Source: Xinfangfangia pollutisoli (GTDB lineage: Bacteria; Pseudomonadota; Alphaproteobacteria; Rhodobacterales; Rhodobacteraceae). Taken from it: a stretch of DNA of 48,001 nucleotides. The DNA is taken from the NCBI RefSeq assembly GCF_020179405.1, contig NZ_JAICBZ010000025.1:1-48001 (forward strand). Reading direction: 5' to 3'. Below the pieces are notes generated by a model, which worked only from the letters and a program-made list of their open reading frames with translations, was not told where the DNA came from and did not search any database. This document shows positions 26,462 to 35,430 of this stretch, piece by piece (position 1 is the first letter of the stretch; every line of letters starts with the position of its first letter). Both the position numbers and the translations under genes were made by a program.

Positions 26462-27076
26462 TTGGCGATTCACCTGCACCAAAACGACCTGCCCGACGGG
26501 CTGAACCTGGGCCCTGTCGTCGCCATCGACACCGAGACCATGGGGCTGGACCCGCGCCGCGACCGGCTGTGCGTGGTGCAGCTGTCGGCCGGCGATGGCG
26601 ATGCCCATCTGGTGCAGATCGCCCGTGGCCAGACCAGCGCCCCCAATCTGGAGCGGCTGCTGACCGATCCCGCCGTGCTGAAGCTGTTCCATTTCGGCCG
26701 CTTCGACATTGCCGCGATGAAACGCGCCTTCGGCGTCACCACCGCGCCGGTCTGGTGTACCAAGATCGCCTCGAAGCTGATCCGCACCTTCACCGACCGG
26801 CACGGGCTGAAATATCTGCTGGCCGATCTGGTGGGCGTCGATGTCTCGAAGCAGCAGCAGACCAGCGACTGGGGCGCGGCTGTGCTGACCGAGGCGCAGA
26901 AGGATTACGCGGCCTCGGACGTGCTGTATCTGCACGCGCTGAAGGCGGCGCTGGAAGAGCGGTTGAAACGCGAAGACCGGCTGGCGCTGGCGGAACGGCT
27001 GTTCGCCTTCCTGCCGACCCGGGCCGAACTGGATCTCATGGGGTGGGACGACACGCATGACATCTACACCCATTAA
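26462..27076 (+). CDS. rnd: Short ribonuclease D
   Basis: This is a DEDDy-type 3'-5' exoribonuclease. The four acidic residues are D23 and E25 (AIDTETMGLD), D82 (FGRFDIAAMK) and D153, with Y149 before it (YAASDVLYL). At 204 aa it is the short alphaproteobacterial form without the C-terminal HRDC domains of the 375-aa E. coli enzyme. I chose the TTG at 26462 because it follows AGAAGGGGCGG and gives LAIHLHQNDLPDG, the usual N-terminus; another TTG at 26414 is possible. Its role is trimming of tRNA and other stable RNA 3' ends. The end overlaps kdsD by 20 bases. Confidence 0.88.
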   Translation: MAIHLHQNDLPDGLNLGPVVAIDTETMGLDPRRDRLCVVQLSAGDGDAHLVQIARGQTSAPNLERLLTDPAVLKLFHFGRFDIAAMKRAFGVTTAPVWCTKIASKLIRTFTDRHGLKYLLADLVGVDVSKQQQTSDWGAAVLTEAQKDYAASDVLYLHALKAALEERLKREDRLALAERLFAFLPTRAELDLMGWDDTHDIYTH

Positions 27077-28046
27077 GGCCGTCAAGGGCGGCACGCTGGC
27101 CTTCGACCCGCTGGCCGTCGCCCGCCGGGTGATCCGGCGCGAGGCCGAGGCGCTCAGCATCCTGGCCGATGCTGTGGGGCCGGGCTTCACCGAATGCTTC
27201 GAGCTGATGCTGAAATGCCAGGGGCGGGTGATCGTCTCGGGCATGGGCAAGTCGGGCCATATCGCGCGCAAGGTGGCGGCCACGCTGGCCTCGACCGGGA
27301 CGCCGGCGCAATTCGTTCACCCGGCCGAAGCCAGCCATGGCGATCTGGGCATGATCACCCAGTCCGATGTGCTGCTGGTGCTGTCGAATTCGGGCGAGAC
27401 GCCGGAACTGGCCGATGTGGTGGCGCATGCCCGCCGCTTCGGCATTCCGCTGATCGGCGTGGCCTCGCGCCCCGACAGCACGCTGTTGCGCGAAAGCGAT
27501 ATCGCCATCGTGCTGCCGCCCGCGCCCGAGGCCTGCGAACAGGGGATCGTGCCCACGACCTCGACCACGATGACGCTGGCCCTGGGCGATGCGCTGGCCA
27601 TTGCGCTGATGGAACAACGCGCCTTCACGCCCGATCACTTCCGCATCTTCCATCCGGGCGGCAAGCTTGGCGCGCGGCTGTTGCGGGTGCATGATCTGAT
27701 GCATGCCGATGTGCCGACCGTATCCGAGACGACGCCGATGTCCGAGGCGCTGCTGACCATGACCCATGCCGGCTTCGGCGCCGTGGCGGTGACCGATCTG
27801 AAGGGCAATCTGCGCGGCATCGTCACCGATGGCGATCTGCGGCGGCATATGGACGGACTTCTGTCGCTGACCGCCGGCCATGTGATGACGCGCGGCCCTG
27901 TGACCATCGCGCCCGATGCGCTGGCGGTCGAGGCGCTGGCGCTGATGAACGGCAAGAAGAAGACCTGCCTTCTGGTCACCGCCGACGGCAATCGGGTGGC
28001 CGGCATCCTGCATATCCACGACTGTCTGCGCGCCGGCGTGGCCTGA
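27057..28046 (+). CDS. kdsD: Arabinose-5-phosphate isomerase (KdsD/KpsF)
   Basis: This enzyme isomerises ribulose-5-phosphate to arabinose-5-phosphate, the first committed step of KDO synthesis for lipopolysaccharide. The 329-aa protein has an N-terminal SIS sugar isomerase domain (SGMGKSGHIARK near residue 62, HPAEASHGDLGMI, LSNSGETPE) and two C-terminal CBS domains (from about residue 205 and from about 270). It overlaps rnd by 20 bases in another frame and leads kdsD-lptC-lptA-lptB, where all products serve lipopolysaccharide synthesis or export. All motifs and the length (E. coli 328 aa) are typical. Confidence 0.94.
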   Translation: MTSTPIKAVKGGTLAFDPLAVARRVIRREAEALSILADAVGPGFTECFELMLKCQGRVIVSGMGKSGHIARKVAATLASTGTPAQFVHPAEASHGDLGMITQSDVLLVLSNSGETPELADVVAHARRFGIPLIGVASRPDSTLLRESDIAIVLPPAPEACEQGIVPTTSTTMTLALGDALAIALMEQRAFTPDHFRIFHPGGKLGARLLRVHDLMHADVPTVSETTPMSEALLTMTHAGFGAVAVTDLKGNLRGIVTDGDLRRHMDGLLSLTAGHVMTRGPVTIAPDALAVEALALMNGKKKTCLLVTADGNRVAGILHIHDCLRAGVA

Positions 28047-28059
28047 GGAGACCCGGCCG

Positions 28060-28686
28060 ATGCCGCGCTCGGACACCCATACGCGGATCGTCGGCTGGCT
28101 GAAGCTTGTGCTGCCGCTGACCGCGCTGGTGCTGCTGTCGACGCTGTTTCTTCTGTCGGAGCGGATCGACCCTTCGGCCGCGATTCCCTATGCCGATGTC
28201 GATGTCGAGGATCTGGCCCGCGACCCGCGGATGACCGCCCCCGCCTATGCCGGCACCACCCAGGACGGCACCGCGATCACCGTGACCGCAACCGAGGCGC
28301 GGCCGGCCAGTGCCAACCGCACCGCCGGTGCTGCGGGCGTGAAGGCCAAGATGACGATGCCCGATGGCGGATCGACCGAGATCGACGCGGCCGAGGCCGA
28401 GATCGACGATGGCAGCGGCGAATTGCGCATGACGGGCGGGGTCACGCTTCTGTCCTCGTCGGGCTACCGGCTGGTGACCGAGCGCATGGTGGCGCAGCTT
28501 GACCGTTCGGGCGCCTCCAGCGACGATCCCGTCCAGGCCGAAGGCCCCGCCGGCACCCTGACCGCAACGGGATTTCGCCTGACCCAGCAGGCCGGGGCTG
28601 ACGCCGCATCCGGGGATCCCTATCTTCTGGTTTTCACCGGCCGGGTTAAGCTGGTATATCAACCGGGCGGCGCCGCCGCTCCCTGA
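28060..28686 (+). CDS. lptC: LPS export protein LptC
   Basis: LptC is a bitopic inner-membrane protein that passes lipopolysaccharide from the LptBFG transporter to LptA. The 208-aa protein has one N-terminal membrane segment (residues 10-35: WLKLVLPLTALVLLSTLFLL) and a periplasmic beta-jellyroll domain rich in DGG and GGV strands (ASGA, TGGVTLLSSSGYRL). Sequence conservation in this family is low, so position between kdsD and lptA is part of the evidence. The ATG at 28060 lies 13 bases after kdsD. Confidence 0.88.
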   Translation: MPRSDTHTRIVGWLKLVLPLTALVLLSTLFLLSERIDPSAAIPYADVDVEDLARDPRMTAPAYAGTTQDGTAITVTATEARPASANRTAGAAGVKAKMTMPDGGSTEIDAAEAEIDDGSGELRMTGGVTLLSSSGYRLVTERMVAQLDRSGASSDDPVQAEGPAGTLTATGFRLTQQAGADAASGDPYLLVFTGRVKLVYQPGGAAAP

Positions 28687-28701
28687 CATAGAACAGATCC
28701 C

Positions 28702-29187
28702 ATGCTTCGCCGAGTGGCCCTTGTCCTTCTTGCCTTCACCCTGGCCGGCCCGCTTGCGGCCCAGCAGGCGAAAGTCGATTTCGGCGGGCTGAAACAGGAC
28801 ACCTCCCTTCCCGTCAATGTCGAGGCCGACAGCCTTGCGGTGAACAACAGCGATGGCACCGCCGTCTTCACCGGCAATGTCGAGGTGGTGCAGGGCGAGA
28901 TGCGGCTGAAGGCGGCCGAGGTGAAGGTGGAATACGGCGCCGACGGCAAGGGCATTTCCCGGCTGCATGCGACGGGCGGCGTCACGCTGGCCAACCAGAA
29001 CGACGCGGCGCGCGCGCAGGAAGCCGTCTATACGATCGACAGCGGCACGGTGGTGATGACCGGCGAGGTGCTGCTGACCCAGGGCGCCAGCACCATGGCC
29101 GGGCAGAAGCTGACGATCCAGCTGAAGGACGGCACGGGCGTGATGGAGGGGCGCGTCTCGACCACTTTCATCCCCGGCGGCAACTGA
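28702..29187 (+). CDS. lptA: LPS export periplasmic bridge protein LptA
   Basis: LptA forms the periplasmic bridge that carries lipopolysaccharide from LptC to LptD. The 161-aa protein has a signal peptide (LRRVALVLLAFTLAGPLAAQ, cleavage near AAQQ-AKVDF) and an OstA-like beta-jellyroll: VNVEADSLAVNNSDGTAVFTGNVEV followed by LHATGGVTL. It sits 15 bases after lptC and its TGA overlaps the ATG of lptB by one base (TGATG). Length and order are typical. Confidence 0.92.
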   Translation: MLRRVALVLLAFTLAGPLAAQQAKVDFGGLKQDTSLPVNVEADSLAVNNSDGTAVFTGNVEVVQGEMRLKAAEVKVEYGADGKGISRLHATGGVTLANQNDAARAQEAVYTIDSGTVVMTGEVLLTQGASTMAGQKLTIQLKDGTGVMEGRVSTTFIPGGN

Positions 29188-29951
29188 TGTCGTCGCAGCG
29201 CCCGGAACTGACCGTCACCGCGGGCTCTCAGGGCCTGCAGATCCGCAACCTGCGCAAAAGCTACAAGAAGCGTCCGGTGATCCGCGAAGTGTCGATGGAT
29301 CTGCACCGCGGCGAGGTGGTGGCCCTGCTGGGCCCGAACGGCTCGGGCAAGACGACCTGCTTTTACGCCATCGCCGGGCTGATCACGCCCGAGGGCGGGC
29401 AGGTGCTGATCGACGGCAAGGATGTGACCGCGCTGCCGATGTACCGCCGCGCCCGGCTGGGGATCGGCTATCTGCCGCAGGAAGTGTCGATCTTTCGCGG
29501 CCTGTCGGTCGAGGACAATATCCTTGCCGTGCTGGAGATCACCCATGACGACCGCCACAAGCGGCGCGAACGTCTGGAAGAGCTTCTGAGCGAGTTTTCG
29601 ATCACCCATCTGCGCCACACGCCGGCCCTGGCCCTGTCGGGTGGCGAGCGGCGGCGGGTGGAAATCGCGCGCTGCCTGGCGGCCGATCCGAAATACCTGC
29701 TGCTGGACGAACCCTTCGCCGGGGTCGACCCGATCGCGGTTGCGGAAATCCGCCATCTGGTCTCGGATCTGAAAAGCCGCGGGATCGGCGTCCTGATCAC
29801 CGATCACAACGTGCGCGAGACGCTGGAGATCGTCGATCGGGCCTATATCCTGCATGATGGCAAGGTGTTGATGAGCGGAACGACCGACGAAGTCGTCCGC
29901 GACGAGATGGTCCGCCGTGTCTACCTGGGCGAGAATTTCCGCATCATCTGA
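29187..29951 (+). CDS. lptB: LPS export ABC transporter ATPase LptB
   Basis: LptB is the cytoplasmic ATPase that powers lipopolysaccharide extraction by LptFG. The 254-aa protein has Walker A GPNGSGKTT, signature LSGGERRRVEIARCL, Walker B LLLDEPFAGVDP and the switch His in ITDHNVRETL; the segment YLPQEVSIFRGLSVEDNI is characteristic of LptB. It is translationally coupled to lptA. No rpoN follows, unlike the lptB-rpoN-hpf order of many proteobacteria. Confidence 0.95.
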   Translation: MSSQRPELTVTAGSQGLQIRNLRKSYKKRPVIREVSMDLHRGEVVALLGPNGSGKTTCFYAIAGLITPEGGQVLIDGKDVTALPMYRRARLGIGYLPQEVSIFRGLSVEDNILAVLEITHDDRHKRRERLEELLSEFSITHLRHTPALALSGGERRRVEIARCLAADPKYLLLDEPFAGVDPIAVAEIRHLVSDLKSRGIGVLITDHNVRETLEIVDRAYILHDGKVLMSGTTDEVVRDEMVRRVYLGENFRII

Positions 29952-29970
29952 GCCATCGCTGCGATTCGGT

Positions 29971-29992
29971 TGACAGCGCCAGCGGCCTGTCA
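29971..29992 (+). promoter_or_regulatory. TGACAG inverted repeat upstream of hpf
   Basis: The 210-base gap between lptB and hpf contains TTGACA at 29970-29975, part of an inverted repeat TGACAG (29971-29976)/CTGTCA (29987-29992). It could be a -35 element with an overlapping operator for hpf, or a weak end for the lpt transcript; no T run follows. No clear -10 was found. The rest of the gap holds nothing recognisable except the ribosome-binding site GAAGAGGAGAAACC before hpf. Confidence 0.3.
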
Positions 29993-30161
29993 CCAAATGG
30001 TCGAAATGACAGCGACGCACGCCCCTTGCATCCTGCCTGCCGCGGCCCAGATGGCGCCCCGCCCCGCCGCGGACTTGCCGGACTCAGCCAGCAGAATTGG
30101 AAGACCCGGTTTCCGTGACGCAAAGTCGCCACGCCCCGGGAATGCATGAAGAGGAGAAACC

Positions 30162-30740
30162 ATGCGCTACCAGATCAGCGGAAAACAGCTCGACGTCGGC
30201 GAGGCGCTCCAAACCCATGTCAAAGCGGAAATGGGCGAAGTGGTCGAGAAATACGCCCAGCGCCCGACCGAATGCATCGTCGTCTTTTCCAAGTCGGCGC
30301 ATGAATTTGTCTGCGAGGCGGTGATCCACCTGTCGACCGGGCTGAACGCCCAGGCCAAGGGCACCGCGACCGAAGTCTATGCCGCCTTCGAAGCCTGCCG
30401 CGAGAAGATGGACAAGCAATTGCGCCGCTACAAGCGCCGCATCCGCAGCCACAATGCCAACCGCAAGGGCCCGGTTGAATTCGACGGGGCTGCCCAGTAT
30501 ATCCTCGCCGCATCTGATGACGCCGAAGACGCGGCCGAGCCTGAAAGCCTGGCCCCGGTCGTCATCGCCGAAATGGAGACGAAGATCCCGTCGATCACGG
30601 TCGGGGAAGCTGTGATGCAGATGGAGCTTGCGGGCCAGAAGATGCTTGTCTTCCGCAATGAAGGACATGGGGGCGTGAACGTGGTATACCGTCGGGAAGA
30701 CGGCAATATCGGCTGGATCGACCCTCGCAACAGCAGATAA
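30162..30740 (+). CDS. hpf: Ribosome hibernation promoting factor, long form
   Basis: Hpf binds 70S ribosomes in stationary phase and joins them into inactive 100S dimers. The 192-aa protein has an N-terminal RaiA/S30AE domain (residues 1-100: YQISGKQLDVGEALQTHVK and the basic KMDKQLRRYKRRIRSH), a linker, and a C-terminal dimerisation domain (about 135-190: SITVGEAVMQMELAGQKMLV, VYRREDGNIGWIDPR). The two-domain layout makes it the long form, which alone can form dimers. A strong site AGGAGAAACC precedes the ATG. It lies 39 bases before ptsN, as in most relatives. Confidence 0.94.
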   Translation: MRYQISGKQLDVGEALQTHVKAEMGEVVEKYAQRPTECIVVFSKSAHEFVCEAVIHLSTGLNAQAKGTATEVYAAFEACREKMDKQLRRYKRRIRSHNANRKGPVEFDGAAQYILAASDDAEDAAEPESLAPVVIAEMETKIPSITVGEAVMQMELAGQKMLVFRNEGHGGVNVVYRREDGNIGWIDPRNSR

Positions 30741-30779
30741 GCGCCGCGGCATACGCGGCCCGAAGGACAGACCCGACGC

Positions 30780-31244
30780 ATGGACCTTACCAGCCTACTC
30801 GTACCCGCCGCCGTTCGCGTGGTCGGCCAGTTCACTTCGAAGAAGCGACTGTTCCAGGAACTGGGCGAAATCGCCCAGCAAGCCTATGGGCTGCAGGCCG
30901 CCAGCGCCGTGGACGGTCTGCAGGAACGCGAGACGCTGGGCCCGACGGGCGTCGGCCATGGCATCGCGCTGCCGCATGCAAGACTGGAAGACCTCGGCCG
31001 GATTGCCGGGGTCTTCATCCGGCTGGAAAAGCCGCTGGACTATGACAGCGTCGACCGCCAGCCGGTCGATCTGGTCTTCGCGCTGCTGGCGCCGAAGGAT
31101 TCGGGCGTCGACCATCTGAAGGCACTGGCGCTGGTCAGCCGCACGATGCGCGATCAGGGCGTGGTGACGAAGCTGCGCGCCAATACCGATCCGGCCAAGC
31201 TGCACGCGATCCTGACCGAATCGAAGGCACCGCAGGCGGCCTGA
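30780..31244 (+). CDS. ptsN: Nitrogen-related phosphotransferase EIIA (PtsN)
   Basis: PtsN is the EIIA component of the PTS-Ntr regulatory phosphorelay, which signals nitrogen and potassium status rather than importing sugar. The 154-aa protein has the EIIA type 2 fold and the phosphorylated His in GVGHGIALPHARLEDL (about residue 66). The pairing hpf-ptsN is conserved in proteobacteria. Its end is 11 bases from the end of the convergent sulfotransferase gene. Confidence 0.94.
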   Translation: MDLTSLLVPAAVRVVGQFTSKKRLFQELGEIAQQAYGLQAASAVDGLQERETLGPTGVGHGIALPHARLEDLGRIAGVFIRLEKPLDYDSVDRQPVDLVFALLAPKDSGVDHLKALALVSRTMRDQGVVTKLRANTDPAKLHAILTESKAPQAA

Positions 31245-31255
31245 GCGGCCGCGCG

Positions 31256-32662
31256 CTAGCCGCGCCAGCGCGGAAATCCGAACCCCATGTAATCGCGCGG
31301 CCAGGCCTCGGCCGCGGCCTCGTCCAGCGTGGGATCCCAGATCGCATCCAGCGCCTCGGCCGCGGCACGGTCGGGGATCGCGGGCGGCGGATCGGTCAGG
31401 CCCAGTTCATCGGCCAGCCAGGCCAGACCCTCGGCCAGCCGATCCTCGCGGATCACCAGATCGGGGCCCTGAAACCCGGCAAAGCCCTGCAGCACCGCCG
31501 CCTGGCTGGCCCAGTGCGGATCGACCTTCAGCCCCATCTGCCCGCCCGCCGACAGTTTCGCGAAGCGCAGAAAGGCGTGGAACGCGGCGCGGTGCTGGGC
31601 CGGATCCAGGAAGGGCTGGCCCGGCGGCGGCAGATCGGCCTTCTGGCTGCGGATCAGCTGCTGGCGCTGATCGGCCAGCTTGCCCGAGACCACCAGGTCC
31701 AGAAACACCGCATGCGCCCGCAACAACGGATGGCGCAGCACGGTAAAGCTGCGATGGCGCGGATGGGCCTTCTTCCATTGCCGCAGGCTTTTCTGCACGA
31801 AGCCGCCGATCAGCTCGCCCCGGTCCAGCCGCGCCATCCAGGCCTTCACCTGCGCCTCGGGCCCGCCGCGCACCGGCATGTACAGAAGCCCCGCCCCTTC
31901 CAGCGCCACGAAGGACGGAATGGCCGGCGGCCGCCGCGGTTCGAAATTCGGCGTGCGCGACAGGTTGAACCGGTCCAGCCGCGCCAGCGAGCGTTCCATC
32001 TCGGCCGCGTTCGCCACCTTGTCGGAAATCTCTTCCGGGTTCTGCTTCTTCAACGTGGCATCGGGCGCCTCCAGCCGGGCCTCGACCCCCAGCCAGGCCG
32101 CCAGCCCGTTCAGCACCGCCAGATCCTGGATATCTTCGTAGTCGATATAGAAGGCGGTCTGGCCGGTGACCTGCAGCCCGTGCAGGATCTGGATCTGAAA
32201 GGCCTGCTGCGCCTCGAGATGCGTCTCGAATTCGGCGGCATCGAACCGGGCCTGCGCGGTCTTCAGGTTCTTCGCATTGGTCAGCTTCCACTGGCCGGTG
32301 GCCTGGGCGATCTTCAGGCTGACATAGGATTCGATCGGGTTGCGGGTCAGCACGATCTTGGCGCAGGACGGATCGTCCAACACCTCGGGCAGGATGCGCG
32401 GGTCGTGATCGTGGAAATAGCGAAACCCCGCCAGGCCCGGCGTACGGTCGCGCAGCCGGCGCAGCAACAGCCGCGGATCCTGGTCGCGCATGGCCAGATC
32501 GACATCGAACAGCGCGACCTGATCCTTCTTGCCGATGAAATGCGGGTTGAACACCTCGCCCAGGCAAGACACGCCCGCCAGCGCGTTCAGGTTCGCCTCA
32601 AGAAAGTTCGAGCCGGTCCGCATGCCGGCCAGAAGCACGAAAGACGTGAAACGCTGGGTCAC
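31256..32662 (-). CDS. Two-domain sulfotransferase-like protein
   Basis: The 468-aa protein begins with a sulfotransferase domain (residues 1 to about 240). This has a PAPS 5'-phosphosulfate loop, LAGMRTGSNFLEANLNAL, and the 3'-phosphate block IVLTRNPIESYVSLK. A second half (about 250-468) looks like another sulfotransferase: LLYMPVRGGPEAQVKAWM at the position of the first loop and FTVLRHPLLRAHAVFLDLV at the second, but with a degenerate loop. It probably sulfates a surface polysaccharide, as it ends the operon galU-GT-GT-GT-this gene, four bases after the GT14 gene. Whether the second domain is active is unclear. Confidence 0.75.
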   Translation of the reverse strand: MTQRFTSFVLLAGMRTGSNFLEANLNALAGVSCLGEVFNPHFIGKKDQVALFDVDLAMRDQDPRLLLRRLRDRTPGLAGFRYFHDHDPRILPEVLDDPSCAKIVLTRNPIESYVSLKIAQATGQWKLTNAKNLKTAQARFDAAEFETHLEAQQAFQIQILHGLQVTGQTAFYIDYEDIQDLAVLNGLAAWLGVEARLEAPDATLKKQNPEEISDKVANAAEMERSLARLDRFNLSRTPNFEPRRPPAIPSFVALEGAGLLYMPVRGGPEAQVKAWMARLDRGELIGGFVQKSLRQWKKAHPRHRSFTVLRHPLLRAHAVFLDLVVSGKLADQRQQLIRSQKADLPPPGQPFLDPAQHRAAFHAFLRFAKLSAGGQMGLKVDPHWASQAAVLQGFAGFQGPDLVIREDRLAEGLAWLADELGLTDPPPAIPDRAAAEALDAIWDPTLDEAAAEAWPRDYMGFGFPRWRG

Positions 32663-32666
32663 GGGA

Positions 32667-34364
32667 TCACTTCACGAGATAGGGCCGGGCCCGCCGGCCG
32701 CCCGGGGCGGGCAGATCGGCGCCGGCGGGGAAATCGCCCATCAGCACGGGCTGCATGCCCTGATTGCGCAGGTTCTGCAGGAACTGGCCGAAGCCGGCCA
32801 GATCGGCCATGCGCGGCACTTCGGTCAGCCGCCGCATCGAGCGCGGGCTGATCTCGTCGACGATGGTCTGCAGGGGCTCCATCGGGCTTTCGATGAATTC
32901 GGCCAGCGTCCAGACCCGGACCCGCGCCTTCACCCAGTTCGACCGCAGCAGCTGAAGGAATTCGGATTCGATCTTCTGCAGCCGCGCGGCCTCGGCCCGG
33001 ATCTCACCGAAATTGCGGTTCGACTGGAACAGCGGAATCGCGAAGGCGCCCGAGATCACCGAGATCTGGGCATGCGGATCGCCGGCGATGAACTGGGTCA
33101 GTTTCTGGTTGTCATCGGGGCCGAACTGGAAGCATTGCCGCTCGCCCCGGGTGTTCCAGATCAGATTGGTCAGGAAGCTGCGCGGGTTGTAATCGCGCAG
33201 CGCCGCGCTGTCGGACAGGGCGCCGTTATACACTTCGGCCCCGCCGGCGAAATGCACGCGGTCGGGCGCGAACAGATGGCCATGCACCCGCGTGCCGGCC
33301 GCCTTGCCCAGCCAGGTTTCGAAATTCTCGAACAGCTCGGAAAACCCCTCGAAAACCGAGAAGGGCGCGGCGGTGCGGCCATGTTCGCGGTCGCGGTTCG
33401 GAAAGCGCGACTGCATGTACAGCCCGGCCCGCCCGGCGGTGCGCCGTTCGATCGCCTTGGCAAACAGCCGGTCGATCTTGCCGGGATTGGGTTCGGCCCG
33501 CGGCTGGGCGGCGGCATCGGGCGACAGGAAGGCCTGATACAGCTTGTCGGCCTGCGGCCAGATCTTGCGGGCGACGAAACAGTCAGACCGGCGCAGAAGC
33601 TGCAGGTGATCGTCGTAGAAGATATGCGGCTTGCCCTGATAGTCGAATTTCGACAGCGTCAGCGACCGGCTTTCGACACTGGACGACACCATCCGCACCA
33701 GCGACTGGAAATAGCTTTCATCCGGGATCCAGACCTTGCGGAAAAAGCGGTCCAGCTCGGCGCGCTCGGGCCCTTCCAGGATCGCCGACAGGGTCTGCCG
33801 GGTCAGGCACCACCATTGGCTGCCCAGATGCGGCACCAGCCCGCTGGGCAGGCTGCGCCGCACGCCCAGCCGGCGCTGCAGGGTGACATAGCTGTCGAAC
33901 AGCACCCGGTGCTTGCGCCAGGAAAACGGGAAGCGCAGGGTGAAGCGTTCGGTGTTCAGCCCGCCGATCGTCCAGCCCACATCCGAGGTGGTGACGCTTT
34001 CGATGAAATCGGTGCGCGGCCTTTCGTCCAGATAATCGCGCAACTCCTCGACCGGGCGCAGCGGCAGGCACGAGCCCGAGGCCAGGAAGACATGCCGCAC
34101 CTCGGCAAAGTCGCGCAGCATCATCAGCGCGGCCTCCTGGGTGGCGGCGACGATGCCCCAGGTGCCCCATTCGCAGGCATGGCGCGGCGAGAAGCGGATA
34201 TTCGTCAGATCGGCCAGATCCCGGCGCAGCCGGTCGGCCTGGTCGTTCGGGGTGCGCTTGTCGACATGGATGACCACCGGGCAGTCGCGGCTGGCCCAAT
34301 AGCGCGCAACCTGGGCCGCGCGGTCCAGTGCGGTATGGCACAGCATGACGAAGCCCAGGCTCAT
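32667..34364 (-). CDS. GT14-like glycosyltransferase (core-2/I-branching type) with C-terminal extension
   Basis: This 565-aa protein begins LGFVMLCHTALDRAAQVARY and continues with VIHVDKRTPNDQ, HVFLASGSCLPLRP and LGSQWWCLTRQT, the sequence blocks of the core-2/I-branching beta-1,6-N-acetylglucosaminyltransferase family (GT14). The first 300 residues are that domain. The remaining 260 are a separate region of unknown function seen with this domain in related bacteria; it has no signal peptide or membrane segment. It probably adds a sugar branch to a surface glycan. It lies 10 bases after the second GT2 gene and 4 before the sulfotransferase gene. Confidence 0.8.
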   Translation of the reverse strand: MSLGFVMLCHTALDRAAQVARYWASRDCPVVIHVDKRTPNDQADRLRRDLADLTNIRFSPRHACEWGTWGIVAATQEAALMMLRDFAEVRHVFLASGSCLPLRPVEELRDYLDERPRTDFIESVTTSDVGWTIGGLNTERFTLRFPFSWRKHRVLFDSYVTLQRRLGVRRSLPSGLVPHLGSQWWCLTRQTLSAILEGPERAELDRFFRKVWIPDESYFQSLVRMVSSSVESRSLTLSKFDYQGKPHIFYDDHLQLLRRSDCFVARKIWPQADKLYQAFLSPDAAAQPRAEPNPGKIDRLFAKAIERRTAGRAGLYMQSRFPNRDREHGRTAAPFSVFEGFSELFENFETWLGKAAGTRVHGHLFAPDRVHFAGGAEVYNGALSDSAALRDYNPRSFLTNLIWNTRGERQCFQFGPDDNQKLTQFIAGDPHAQISVISGAFAIPLFQSNRNFGEIRAEAARLQKIESEFLQLLRSNWVKARVRVWTLAEFIESPMEPLQTIVDEISPRSMRRLTEVPRMADLAGFGQFLQNLRNQGMQPVLMGDFPAGADLPAPGGRRARPYLVK

Positions 34365-34374
34365 CCCGCCGCCC

Positions 34375-35430
34375 TCATGCCCAGTTCCCCTTCGACATCA
34401 GACCCAGAATTTCCAGCTGACGCCAGTTGATATATTTCTCGCTCCACTTGCACCAGAAATCGGGCTGCTCTTGCAGCCCTTCCAGATAGGCCTTGTATTC
34501 GCGGCTTTCGGCATAATGCTGGCCGCGCGCCATTTCCTCGGCGGCCTTGACCGCGAACGTATCCAGGAACTTCGCGTGCAACAGGCAGCCCGAGGCCTTT
34601 TCGCCGCCCCATTCGTCAAACACCAGGTTCAGCCCGCGCGGCAGCAGCATATGGGTCGAGCTGACATAGGCATAGCTGCGATGCCAGCGGATCAGCGGGA
34701 TCTTGTTCAGCGCCGGCGCGGCCTTGGGCCGGTCGGCAAAGAAGGCGCGGCTGCGCGGGCCGCCCTGGATCCAGAGATTGCCGAAGGCCCAGTTGCGGCT
34801 GATCGAATAATTGCCGCTGTCGAACCATTCGGCGATCTCGAACGGGTTCTGCCCCTCGCGATAGGGCTGATCCTGGATCGGGCCCTTCGGATACATGTCC
34901 AGCAGCATGGCCGAAAAGGCGCGGATCTGGCTGGCATCCAGCCAGTCGGTCAGCGCGCGCAAAGGCCGCGTTTCGCAGAACGGGTAGATCAGGAATTCGT
35001 CGACATCGACGATCAGGCACCAATGGCCATGGCCATAGCGGCGCAACAGGCCCATGATCCAATCCATGCCAAACCGGCTGGCCTTGTAGCTGGCGCCGGT
35101 CGACCAGACCGAGACATCGGGCTGCTGCGCCAGATAGTCGGCGCTGCCATCATCGCTGCCATTGTCGACGATCAGAAAATGCTCGACGCCCAGCTCACGG
35201 TAATAGCGCAGGAAATAGGGCAGCCTGACCCGTTCGTTGCGCAGAGTGGCAAACAGGAGGATCGGTTCGGCGCCAATGGAAGCGGTGCGGTTCTTGACCG
35301 ACCGGAGATCGCGCCGACGCAGCAGCGCGCGGGCCAGAAGCCGCTTGCGCCGCCAGCGCAGCCGGTATGAGCCGATCACCGACACCAGACGCCCCCCCAG
35401 GCTGCCGACACCCGCCCCGATCGGACGCAA
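34375..35430 (-). CDS. GT2-like glycosyltransferase (second tandem copy)
   Basis: This 351-aa protein has a GT-A fold catalytic domain: ILLFATLRNERVRLPYFLRYY near residue 60, then HFLIVDNGSDDGSADYL and the DxD-like VDVDEFLIY. Its close paralogue lies directly upstream (35588-36658); the two share HFLIVDNGS-D-G, YKASRFG, MLLDMYP and FDSGNYS. The C-terminal half, including the HAKFLDTFA stretch and W-S-E-K-Y-INW, is also shared. The protein is probably cytoplasmic and acts on a surface polysaccharide. The start at 35430 follows a promoter-like sequence, so the gene may begin its own transcript. Confidence 0.82.
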   Translation of the reverse strand: MRPIGAGVGSLGGRLVSVIGSYRLRWRRKRLLARALLRRRDLRSVKNRTASIGAEPILLFATLRNERVRLPYFLRYYRELGVEHFLIVDNGSDDGSADYLAQQPDVSVWSTGASYKASRFGMDWIMGLLRRYGHGHWCLIVDVDEFLIYPFCETRPLRALTDWLDASQIRAFSAMLLDMYPKGPIQDQPYREGQNPFEIAEWFDSGNYSISRNWAFGNLWIQGGPRSRAFFADRPKAAPALNKIPLIRWHRSYAYVSSTHMLLPRGLNLVFDEWGGEKASGCLLHAKFLDTFAVKAAEEMARGQHYAESREYKAYLEGLQEQPDFWCKWSEKYINWRQLEILGLMSKGNWA

